From DASPWW01 sp050697195 (GTDB lineage Bacteria; Actinomycetota; Thermoleophilia; Solirubrobacterales; 70-9), in contig JBOGZL010000101.1 of assembly GCA_050697195.1 (NCBI GenBank), forward strand, positions 1 through 5,561: DNA of 5,561 nucleotides, in the 5' to 3' direction. Positions within the stretch are counted from its first letter, which is position 1. Each line of letters opens with the position of its first letter. Shown one piece after another: positions 1 through 5,561 of the stretch. Position numbers and translations under genes: made by a program. The notes beneath the pieces are model-generated. The model ran no database searches and had not been told where the DNA came from. It was given only the letters and a program-made list of their open reading frames with translations.

Positions 1-55
1 CCCCGCGGCCTCCCTCGGCCTTCGAGGATCGCGCTCGCTGCGCGAACTTCAGCCC

Positions 56-124
56 CGAGCGAGGCTCATACCCGGACCCTGTAGGTGGTTCCGTCCCTGC
101 GCTCGGCGGTATGAGGCTCGCTCG
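56..124. repeat. Imperfect 17-bp inverted repeat with 35-nt loop
   Basis: The left arm 56-72 and right arm 108-124 pair at 16 of 17 positions, the exception being G64 against G116. The 35-nt spacer can form a smaller CGGA/TCCG hairpin (73-76 with 90-93). This is long for a chance hairpin. Neither side carries a T-tract, so it is not a textbook intrinsic terminator. It could be a factor-assisted terminator, a structured RNA or a mobile-element remnant. I cannot choose between these. Confidence 0.5.
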
Positions 125-357
125 CTACAGATAGGGGCCGGGGCCCGGGCGCGTGCGCAGGCAGCACAACTTGAGTCCGGCTGCACTCCGCGGACGGCTG
201 GCACCCGCTTGAGGGGTTTGTGCGACACCCTCGCGTGAAAGCCAGCACTTCGACGGCACAGGTTTCTTGTCCCGAACTTTGTCGCCACCGGTGACGATCG
301 AGGTGAACTGAGACGACCTCAGCCGCGCCGTGCGTGCCTAAGTGACCCTGGAGGAGC

Positions 358-411
358 CGTAAACGGCTGCCTGCGAAGCCGTTTACGCCGGTTCGATTCC
401 GGCAGGCGCCT
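358..411 (+). other. tRNA-like 3' half: T-arm plus acceptor strand, with a 10-bp hairpin before it
   Basis: Positions 387-391 (GCCGG) and 399-403 (CCGGC) form a 5-bp stem closing the 7-nt loop TTCGATT. This reproduces the tRNA T-arm invariants (G53, T54, T55, C56, purine 57, A58, C61). Seven bases (404-410, AGGCGCC) and T411 follow, in acceptor and discriminator positions, with no encoded CCA. Just upstream, 358-367 and 378-387 form a perfect 10-bp stem around a 10-nt loop. The innermost five pairs sit where an anticodon stem would be, but the loop is too long. CGTGCCT at 333-339 could pair with 404-410 at six of seven positions, yet no D-arm can be drawn in 340-357. It is therefore not a normal tRNA. 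On the minus strand the same bases give two consecutive hairpins right after the reductase stop codon, so a terminator role is a real alternative. Confidence 0.4.
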
Positions 412-963
<552 letters not shown>

Positions 964-969
964 TACGTA

Positions 970-975
970 AACATA
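970..975 (-). promoter_or_regulatory. Possible -10 element of the reductase gene
   Basis: The minus strand reads TATGTT, matching TAnnnT, six bases before the GTG start at 963. That spacing would put the transcript start on or next to the start codon, giving a leaderless mRNA. This would fit the lack of a Shine-Dalgarno sequence. No convincing -35 hexamer is visible upstream. The gene could instead be read through from the ORF before it. Confidence 0.3.
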
Positions 976-979
976 CGAT

Positions 980-1001
980 CCCCGGCGGCGCTAGGCCGGG
1001 G
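980..1001 (-). terminator. GC-rich hairpin at the stop codon of the 73-residue ORF
   Basis: Seven G/C pairs (980-986 with 995-1001) enclose an 8-nt loop that contains most of the TAG stop codon of the upstream ORF. The minus-strand sequence after the stem is only weakly T-rich. At best this is a leaky or factor-assisted terminator or attenuator between the small ORF and the reductase gene. Confidence 0.3.
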
Positions 1002-1212
1002 AGCTGCGACGGGCCGGCGCGAGGGCCTCCCAACCGCCGTGCCACGAGTCCCGCGGTGTCGCCGGGACAGCATGTGTGCGGCCACTCGCCTCGCAACCGG
1101 GCCCGTCTTCGGGCAGCTCCTCGAGCCCGTACTCGCCGAGCGTGGCGAAGTCGATCACCAGGTCGAGCGCGTCGTAAAGGCGGGCGCGCAGCGGTGTCGT
1201 CAGCGGGCTCAT
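991..1212 (-). CDS. Small protein of unknown function, probably LexA-controlled
   Basis: A 73-residue ORF that I do not recognise. About 85% of its third codon positions are G or C, and more over the first half, as in the neighbouring polymerase gene; this supports real coding. Residues 8-33 (around LYDALDLVIDFATLGEYGLEEL) form an acidic, Leu-rich stretch likely to be one or two amphipathic helices. Residues 34-73 are Gly/Pro/Ala/Arg-rich and probably disordered, with a Trp pair in SWHGGW (57-61). No signal peptide, membrane helix or catalytic motif is visible. The ATG at 1212 has no Shine-Dalgarno sequence but lies seven bases after a TACCTT hexamer, fitting leaderless expression. A LexA-type palindrome sits 28 bp upstream and the damage polymerase dnaE2 ends 103 bp away. 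A damage-response role, such as a mutasome accessory or checkpoint protein, is inferred from context alone. Confidence 0.6.
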   Translation of the reverse strand: MSPLTTPLRARLYDALDLVIDFATLGEYGLEELPEDGPGCEASGRTHAVPATPRDSWHGGWEALAPARRSSPA

Positions 1213-1219
1213 GCGGGCG

Positions 1220-1225
1220 AAGGTA
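1220..1225 (-). promoter_or_regulatory. Candidate -10 element giving a leaderless transcript
   Basis: The minus strand reads TACCTT, matching TAnnnT, followed by seven bases and then the ATG at 1212. Transcription would begin on, or within a base of, the first base of the start codon. The -35 position, 16-18 bp upstream, falls within the right part of the LexA-type palindrome, so a bound repressor would block RNA polymerase. The -35 sequence itself (GTGTTC or nearby) is not a consensus match. Confidence 0.45.
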
Positions 1226-1239
1226 CGGGTGGGGGAGGA

Positions 1240-1255
1240 CAGAACACGTGTTCTG
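1240..1255. promoter_or_regulatory. LexA (SOS) operator, GAAC-N4-GTTC
   Basis: CAGAACACGTGTTCTG is a perfect 16-bp palindrome. Its core GAAC-ACGT-GTTC fits the Gram-positive/actinobacterial LexA box (Bacillus CGAACRNRYGTTYG; mycobacterial TCGAAC-N4-GTTCGA). The flanking bases are A and T where these consensus sites have C and G. I found no other site of this type in the window. It lies between the end of dnaE2 and the 73-residue ORF and overlaps the expected -35 region of the latter. It can control nothing else in view, since the plus strand carries no gene. A CACGTG-type site for another regulator is the alternative. Confidence 0.7.
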
Positions 1256-1315
1256 CAACCGATCTTGCACAGCGCGCCCGGCGCACGCCTGAGGCACGCG
1301 TGAAGGAGCGAGCGC

Positions 1316-4300
1316 TCACCGCCCGCGCTTCCCGAAGCTGTGCGCGACGGGGAGCGCCGCCGCGAGATCCGCGACCGCCGCGGCGCGGCCCGTCTCGCGG
1401 TCTGCGGGGGGCTCGATGTGGCGCACGTCCGCCGCCGGCAGGTCGGGCCGCGACAGCGACGCGAGCCTGCCCGCGACCACGTTGAGCGTCTCCTCGCGGC
1501 GTTCCACCCGCCCGCCGATGCGCACGAACGACGCCGTCCGAACCACCAGCCGGTGGCGCTCGTACACGGGCGGGGGAACGATCACGTTGATCGTCCCGAG
1601 CTCGTCCTCGAGCAGCATGAACACCACCCCGCGCGCCGTCGCGGGGCGCTGGCGCGCCACCACCATCCCCGCCACCTCGATCGCCGAGCCGTCCCGCGCG
1701 CTCGCCGCCTCCGCGCTCGACGCGACCGAGTCCGCGAGCTCTCCCCGCAGGAGCGCCATCGGATGCTCCGCCAGCGCGATCCCGATCGCGTCGTAGTCGG
1801 CGACCACGTCCTCCCACGGGGTCTGCTCGCGAAGCGAGGGCGCCGCCGGCACCGACAGGGGCAGCGATAGCTGGACGTCGCCCCCCGCATGGATCCCCCC
1901 GGCCGGCACGCCGAATCGCCACAGCGCCTCCCGGCGCGAACCCCCCATCTCTCCGCACGCGCGCGCCCAGGCGAGGCGCCCGAGCGCATCCCGGCCCACC
2001 CCCGAGCGCGAGGCGAGCTCGCCGGCGCCGCCGTAGGCGCCCCCGCAATCGCGCTCCTCGACCACCGCTCCCGCGTCGTCCTCGCGCAGGCCCGTGACGT
2101 AGCCGAGCCCGATTCGGACTGTCCGCTGTCTGCCGTCTGCTGTCTCGACCGTGCACTCCACCCGACTCCGGTTCACGTCCGGCCCCAGCACCTCGATCCC
2201 CCGCCGCTGGGCCTCGTGGACGAGCGCGTCGGGCGGATAGAAGCCCATCGGCTGCTCGTTGAGCAGCGAGCACAGGAACTCCGGCCCGTAATGGACCCGC
2301 AACCACGTCGACTGGTAGGCCAGAAGCGCGAACGCCGCCGCGTGCGCCTTCGGAAACCCGAACCCCGAGAACCCCAGGATCCCCTCGAACGTCCGCACCG
2401 CGACCTCCTCCGGCACCCCGCGCCCGATCGCTCCCTCGATGAACCGCTCCCTGTGGGCCCGCAAGGCCGCGTCGGAGCGCTTCCGGCTCATCGCCCTGCG
2501 CAGGCCCTCCGCCTCCCCGGGGGTGAACCCCGCGAGCGCCATCGCCACCTGGATCACCTGGTCCTGGAAGACGATCGCCCCGAGCGTGTCGCGCAGGATC
2601 GGCTCCAGCGAGGGGTCATCGTATGGAACCTCGAACGAGGGATCCTCCCGCAAGCGCTTTCGCCGCTCCAGGTACGGATGGACCGCCCCTCCCTGGATCG
2701 GGCCGGGCCGCACCAGCGCGACCTGGACCGTGAGGTCGTCGAGGTTCTCGGGCCGCGTCCGGCGCAACATCTGCATCTGCGCCCTGCTCTCGATCTGGAA
2801 GACGCCGGTCGTGTCCGCGCTCTGGATCGTCGCGTACACCTCCGGGTCGTCGAGCGGGATCCGCGAGAGATCGATCCGCTCTCCCCGCACACGCGCGACC
2901 TCCTCCACGCACCGCTCGACCGCCGACAGCATCCCGAGCCCGAGCAGGTCGATCTTCAAAAAGCCCGCGTCCGCGCACGAGTCCTTGTCCCACTGCACCG
3001 CCTGGCGCCCCTCCATCGCCACCGGCTGCACCGGGCACAGATCGACCAGCGGTCGGGTCGAGAGCACCATCCCGCCCGGGTGCTGGGAGAGGTGGCGGGG
3101 AAGTCCCCACATCTCCCTGGCCAACCTCACCAGCGTTCGCCACCGCACCGACTCCGCCCTCCGGGGGCCGATCGCCTCAGCCAGGTCGCGCTCCAGCGCA
3201 TCGGGACGCCCGTGCATGTCTACCGATCGCGCCACCCGCTCGATCTCACCCGGGGGCAGTCCGAGCGCCTTGCCGAGGTCGCGCACCGCACCCCGCGAGC
3301 GATAGGTCGCAAAGGCGGCGACCAGCGCGGAGCGATCCGGCCCATAGCGCTCGTGCACGCGCGGGATCAGCGTCTCCCGCACGTCGCGCGGAAAGTCGAG
3401 GTCGATGTCCGGCGCCTCGGCGATCTCCTCGTTCAGGAATCGCCCCAGGAACAGGCCGCAGCGCACGGGGTCGACGTGCGAGAGCCCGGTCAGGTAGCAC
3501 ACGATCGAGCTCACGCTGGACCCCCGACCGCGCCCCGGGGGGAGCAGGGCCCGCGCCGTGTCCGCACCCCGCACCTCCCGCGCCACCTCCCGGGCCATCT
3601 CGAGCAGGTCGCGATGCAGCAGGAAGAACCCCGACAGGCGCAGCGCCCGGATCACCCGCAGCTCCTCCTCGAGTCGCGCTTCTGCCTCCGTCCGCTCAGC
3701 GCCGCCGGGATAGCGCTTCCCGAGCGCCGCCCGGCACAGCTCCGCCAACCGCCGGTCCGCCGTCGGGTCCTCGGAGCCGGGATATCGGTACCCGAGATCG
3801 CTCGTGAGGTCGAACCGCAAACGGTCCGCCACCCGACCGCTCTCCGCGACCGCCTCCGGATGGTCCCGAAAGCGCGCCTCCACTTCCTCAGCCGGCGCCA
3901 TCGCCGCCGCCCCGTTGCCCCTCCTGCGCGGCTCGGTCTCCTCCAGGGTCGCGCCGAGGCGCACCGCGACGAGCGCGTCCTGGAGCGGGGCACGCTCGGC
4001 GGCGTGCGCGTGCACGTCGCCGGTCGCCACGCACGCCGAACCCAGCCGCCCTGCGAGCTCCGCGAGCCACCGGTTGCGCGCCCGATCGCGTCGCCACAGC
4101 GGACGCTGGAGCTCGACCCTGAAGCGCTCCCGCCCGTATGCGGCGATCAACCGCCGCCCCAGCGCCTCCGCGCCACAGCGGTCGTCGCGCGCCCACCTGC
4201 TCGCAAGCGCTCCCTCCCGCGCGCATCCCGAGAGGCACACCAACCCCTCCGACCGCCGTTCAAGCTCGGCGATCGGAACGGTGGGAGGGAGGGGATCTCG

Positions 4301-4627
4301 ATCCGGCCGCGGCCGGGTTCCCCGGTGCGACTCGGTGATCAGCCGGCTGAGGTTGCTGTAGCCGTCCGCGTCCTCGACCAGCAACGTGACGTGGAACACC
4401 TCAGCTCCGCCTGGATCCTCGACCGCCACCTCCGCCCCCGTGATCGGGCGGACCCCCACCGCCTTGCAGGCGTGCGCGTGCTCCATCGCCCCCCAGAGCC
4501 CGTCGTGGTCGGTGAGCGCGAGCGCCGGGTCACCCCTCTCCGCAGTCGCCGCCGCGAGCTCGACCGGCGTGGACGCGCCGTCGAGGAAGGAATACGCGGA
4601 GTGGCAGTGGAGCTCGACGTAGGACAT
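1316..4627 (-). CDS. dnaE2: Error-prone DNA polymerase III alpha-type subunit DnaE2 (ImuC)
   Basis: A complete 1103-residue C-family polymerase that, by family knowledge, performs mutagenic translesion synthesis with ImuB after DNA damage. The PHP domain opens with ELHCHSAYSFLDGAS (about residues 5-19), the DnaE2-type form, and has LTDHDG (38-43). The palm carries PDIDLDF (406-412) and FLKIDLLGLG (556-565), which supply the catalytic aspartates. SQHPGGMVLS (514-523), GVFQIESR (608-615), LVRPGPIQGG (638-647), AMSRKR (712-717) and FGFPKAHAAAFALLAYQSTW (756-775) mark the palm/fingers core. A helix-hairpin-helix region lies near 835-890 and an OB fold near 981-1058, and the protein ends HSFGKRGR. 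I chose the ATG at 4627 over an upstream in-frame start at 4762. The extra 45 residues look non-native, a good AGAGG lies five bases before this ATG, and the PHP motif follows at once. The start overlaps the preceding stop as TGATG, implying coupled translation. The gene appears intact. Confidence 0.96.
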   Translation of the reverse strand: MSYVELHCHSAYSFLDGASTPVELAAATAERGDPALALTDHDGLWGAMEHAHACKAVGVRPITGAEVAVEDPGGAEVFHVTLLVEDADGYSNLSRLITESHRGTRPRPDRDPLPPTVPIAELERRSEGLVCLSGCAREGALASRWARDDRCGAEALGRRLIAAYGRERFRVELQRPLWRRDRARNRWLAELAGRLGSACVATGDVHAHAAERAPLQDALVAVRLGATLEETEPRRRGNGAAAMAPAEEVEARFRDHPEAVAESGRVADRLRFDLTSDLGYRYPGSEDPTADRRLAELCRAALGKRYPGGAERTEAEARLEEELRVIRALRLSGFFLLHRDLLEMAREVAREVRGADTARALLPPGRGRGSSVSSIVCYLTGLSHVDPVRCGLFLGRFLNEEIAEAPDIDLDFPRDVRETLIPRVHERYGPDRSALVAAFATYRSRGAVRDLGKALGLPPGEIERVARSVDMHGRPDALERDLAEAIGPRRAESVRWRTLVRLAREMWGLPRHLSQHPGGMVLSTRPLVDLCPVQPVAMEGRQAVQWDKDSCADAGFLKIDLLGLGMLSAVERCVEEVARVRGERIDLSRIPLDDPEVYATIQSADTTGVFQIESRAQMQMLRRTRPENLDDLTVQVALVRPGPIQGGAVHPYLERRKRLREDPSFEVPYDDPSLEPILRDTLGAIVFQDQVIQVAMALAGFTPGEAEGLRRAMSRKRSDAALRAHRERFIEGAIGRGVPEEVAVRTFEGILGFSGFGFPKAHAAAFALLAYQSTWLRVHYGPEFLCSLLNEQPMGFYPPDALVHEAQRRGIEVLGPDVNRSRVECTVETADGRQRTVRIGLGYVTGLREDDAGAVVEERDCGGAYGGAGELASRSGVGRDALGRLAWARACGEMGGSRREALWRFGVPAGGIHAGGDVQLSLPLSVPAAPSLREQTPWEDVVADYDAIGIALAEHPMALLRGELADSVASSAEAASARDGSAIEVAGMVVARQRPATARGVVFMLLEDELGTINVIVPPPVYERHRLVVRTASFVRIGGRVERREETLNVVAGRLASLSRPDLPAADVRHIEPPADRETGRAAAVADLAAALPVAHSFGKRGR

Positions 4628-4860
4628 CACGACCTCTGCGTGAACCAGCGGCCGCCCTCCAGCTCCCGGAACACGACCACGCACCGCCCGTCGACCAGGG
4701 CGAGCTCGAAGTAGCGCCGGCGGAGCGGGGTGGAGGTCCACCACCGATCCTCGACCACCCACTCCTCCCGCACCGCGTCCACGCCGACTGCCCCGACGGC
4801 TCGCGGGGTGCCGTCATCCCCCGCCAGAACATCGGCCGGTGAGGCCGCATAAACGCTCAT
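4627..4860 (-). CDS. Small DUF6504-like protein between imuB and dnaE2
   Basis: A 77-residue protein resembling the DUF6504 family, small actinobacterial proteins found after or fused to ImuB; the family name is from memory. The N-terminal third (residues 1-25) is variable. The core is REEWVVEDRWWTSTPLRRRY (31-50), followed by FELALVDGRCVVVFREL (51-67) and an ending GGRWFTQRS. The Trp-rich pattern with alternating strands suggests a small beta-sheet fold. No catalytic motif, signal peptide or membrane segment is visible. Its ATG overlaps the imuB stop as ATGA, and its TGA overlaps the dnaE2 ATG by one base, so the three genes are almost certainly translated in a coupled way. A structural or adaptor role in the mutasome is inferred from this position; the biochemical function is unknown. 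Confidence 0.82.
   Translation of the reverse strand: MSVYAASPADVLAGDDGTPRAVGAVGVDAVREEWVVEDRWWTSTPLRRRYFELALVDGRCVVVFRELEGGRWFTQRS
4633..4637 (-). promoter_or_regulatory. Ribosome binding site deciding the dnaE2 start
   Basis: AGAGG on the minus strand lies five bases upstream of the ATG at 4627. It supports that start over the in-frame upstream option at 4762. It lies inside the last codons of the preceding small gene, consistent with translational coupling. Confidence 0.6.
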
Positions 4861-5561
4861 TCGGGTTCGAAGGGGGTCAGCATCACGCGCCGCTCGGGCA
4901 CCCGCGAGCCGGGATCGACGTCAAGCACGCGCAGCACCGCGTCGCGACCGCCCGCCGCCCTCGCCTGGCGGACCGCCTCGCCGAGCCGCTCCCGGCGGCG
5001 CTCGGTCGCCGTCCGTGCCAGCACGGGCTGGTCGTGGCCGGGCGACCCGAGGTCGAGCGCGCGCAACCCGATGCGGGCGGCCGGTCCCGGCAGCTCGGCG
5101 AGCTTCGGGAGCAGCACGAGGCGAAGCCGTTCCGGGTCGGCGCTCGCCCTGCGCAGGGTCGCATCGGAGCGCCACCCACCCCCCGCGGCGAGGCGCGCCG
5201 TCACGCGCACGCGGCGCAGGCTGCGCCCCCGGCGCGCGGGATGGGCGAGCAGGCGCCCGATCAACAGCGAGAGAGCGCGCTCGAGCTGCGTTCCCGACGC
5301 CGCCTCGGGCAGCTCGAGCGACTCGGACACCTCCTCGTGAGGGCGGCGCGGGCGCAGGGGGTCGTCCTCGCCGGCGGCCAGCCGGTGCGCCTCCAGGCCG
5401 GCCGGGCCGAAGCGGTCCGCGACCGCCTCGCGCGGCAGCGCCGCCAGCTCCCCGAGGGTCCGCACGCCGAGCCGCTCCATGGCATCAATGCCCGCGACGT
5501 GCTCCGCTTCGCGTCCGCCGTCACGGGGTTTTCTGTCAACTCCCACCCGACCGTGCAGGAG
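4857..5561 (-). CDS. imuB: ImuB, Y-family-like mutasome protein (C-terminal part, cut by window edge)
   Basis: The frame is open to the window edge, leaving the last 234 residues of a protein whose family is usually near 500. Visible are a helix-hairpin-helix-type segment (IDAMERLGVRTLGELAALP, window residues 25-43, continuing to HRLAAGEDDPL) and then a little-finger-like domain (about 75-185). The C-terminal tail has VLRVLDVDPGSRVPERR (209-225), matching the 'VDPWSRxPERR' ending common in ImuB. The family is known to be an inactive relative of DinB/UmuC that binds the beta clamp and recruits DnaE2; the palm domain is not in view to confirm lost catalytic residues. The stop overlaps the next start as ATGA. 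The first ~20 residues in view do not show the 'PPG..FLAPLP'-like segment I expect before the helix-hairpin-helix region, so an upstream frameshift, divergence or a sequence-end artefact is possible. Confidence 0.85.
   Translation of the reverse strand, partial: LLHGRVGVDRKPRDGGREAEHVAGIDAMERLGVRTLGELAALPREAVADRFGPAGLEAHRLAAGEDDPLRPRRPHEEVSESLELPEAASGTQLERALSLLIGRLLAHPARRGRSLRRVRVTARLAAGGGWRSDATLRRASADPERLRLVLLPKLAELPGPAARIGLRALDLGSPGHDQPVLARTATERRRERLGEAVRQARAAGGRDAVLRVLDVDPGSRVPERRVMLTPFEPE

Larger units (their letters stand above)
1..411. other. Non-coding region with several inverted repeats
   Basis: I see no coding gene here. The open frames that exist are rich in Arg, Ala, Ser and Pro, show no family motif and overlap one another. 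The stretch holds short GC-rich hairpins, such as CCTCG/CGAGG at 13-27 and CTGAG/CTCAG at 308-322. It also has a near-palindrome centred on CACCGGTG (282-297), a long inverted repeat at 56-124 and a tRNA-like structure at 358-411. I looked for tmRNA, SRP RNA and a complete tRNA and could not build any of them. The piece probably includes the transcription end of the reductase gene, which stops at 412 on the minus strand. What lies further left is outside the window. Confidence 0.6.

Noticed and set aside
30..411. Possible tmRNA, prompted by bases 31-42 that could encode Ala-Leu-Ala-Ala and by the T-arm at 387-403
   Set aside because: There is no stop after the ALAA-like codons, no 5' acceptor strand and no early TTCGAC segment. 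Position 70 is G, not the U of the G3-U70 pair needed for alanyl charging, and the distances do not fit.
1291..1315. Short palindromes (CACGCGTG, GAGCGCTC) after the dnaE2 stop as a terminator
   Set aside because: The stems are too short and no T-tract follows on the minus strand.
1209..2306. Minus-strand open frame of 365 residues overlapping the end of dnaE2
   Set aside because: Its Arg/Gly/Ala-rich low-complexity composition is typical of a shifted frame of dnaE2, and the same bases encode the OB fold and the HSFGKRGR end in the real frame.
1889..4714. Very long plus-strand open frame (941 residues)
   Set aside because: It is antisense to dnaE2, rich in Arg, Pro, His and Leu with no family motif, as expected opposite a GC-biased gene. 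dnaE2 has clear polymerase motifs throughout.

Overview
The window is GC-rich (roughly 70%), its coding frames have strongly GC-biased third positions, and a DnaE2/ImuC polymerase sits beside ImuB and a small DUF6504-like protein. This suggests a high-GC actinomycete-type bacterium. The protein style, including the 'HSFGKRGR' end of DnaE2, feels closest to Thermoleophilia/Solirubrobacterales, but that placement is an impression and not a computed result. Every convincing gene lies on the minus strand, so the window reads right to left.

Right part (5561 down to 1316): a tightly overlapped DNA-damage mutagenesis operon. It holds the C-terminal part of ImuB (cut by the window edge), a 77-residue DUF6504-like protein overlapping it by ATGA, and a full-length error-prone DNA polymerase III alpha-type subunit DnaE2/ImuC (1103 residues) overlapping the small gene by one base (TGATG). 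ImuB is known as a catalytically inactive Y-family scaffold that brings DnaE2 to the beta clamp for mutagenic translesion synthesis. The small protein is probably an accessory of the same complex.

Middle part (1315 down to 964): a 103-bp gap carries a perfect 16-bp palindrome, CAGAACACGTGTTCTG, that contains the Gram-positive/actinobacterial LexA core GAAC-N4-GTTC. It lies just upstream of a -10-like hexamer placed so that transcription would start on, or within a base of, the ATG of a 73-residue ORF. The ORF has coding-like codon use and no function I recognise. This looks like a separate, LexA-controlled, leaderless SOS gene next to the mutasome operon, and it is the most interesting item in the window. 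A dihydrofolate-reductase-like (RibD C-terminal family) gene follows 27 bp downstream, with visibly less GC-biased codons.

Left part (1 to 411): no supportable coding gene. It contains a long imperfect inverted repeat (56-72/108-124). Directly against the stop codon of the reductase gene is a perfect tRNA-type T-arm followed by a 7-nt acceptor-like strand, preceded by a 10-bp hairpin. No complete cloverleaf can be built, so this is either a tRNA remnant/attachment-site-like fragment or a structured transcription end for the reductase gene.
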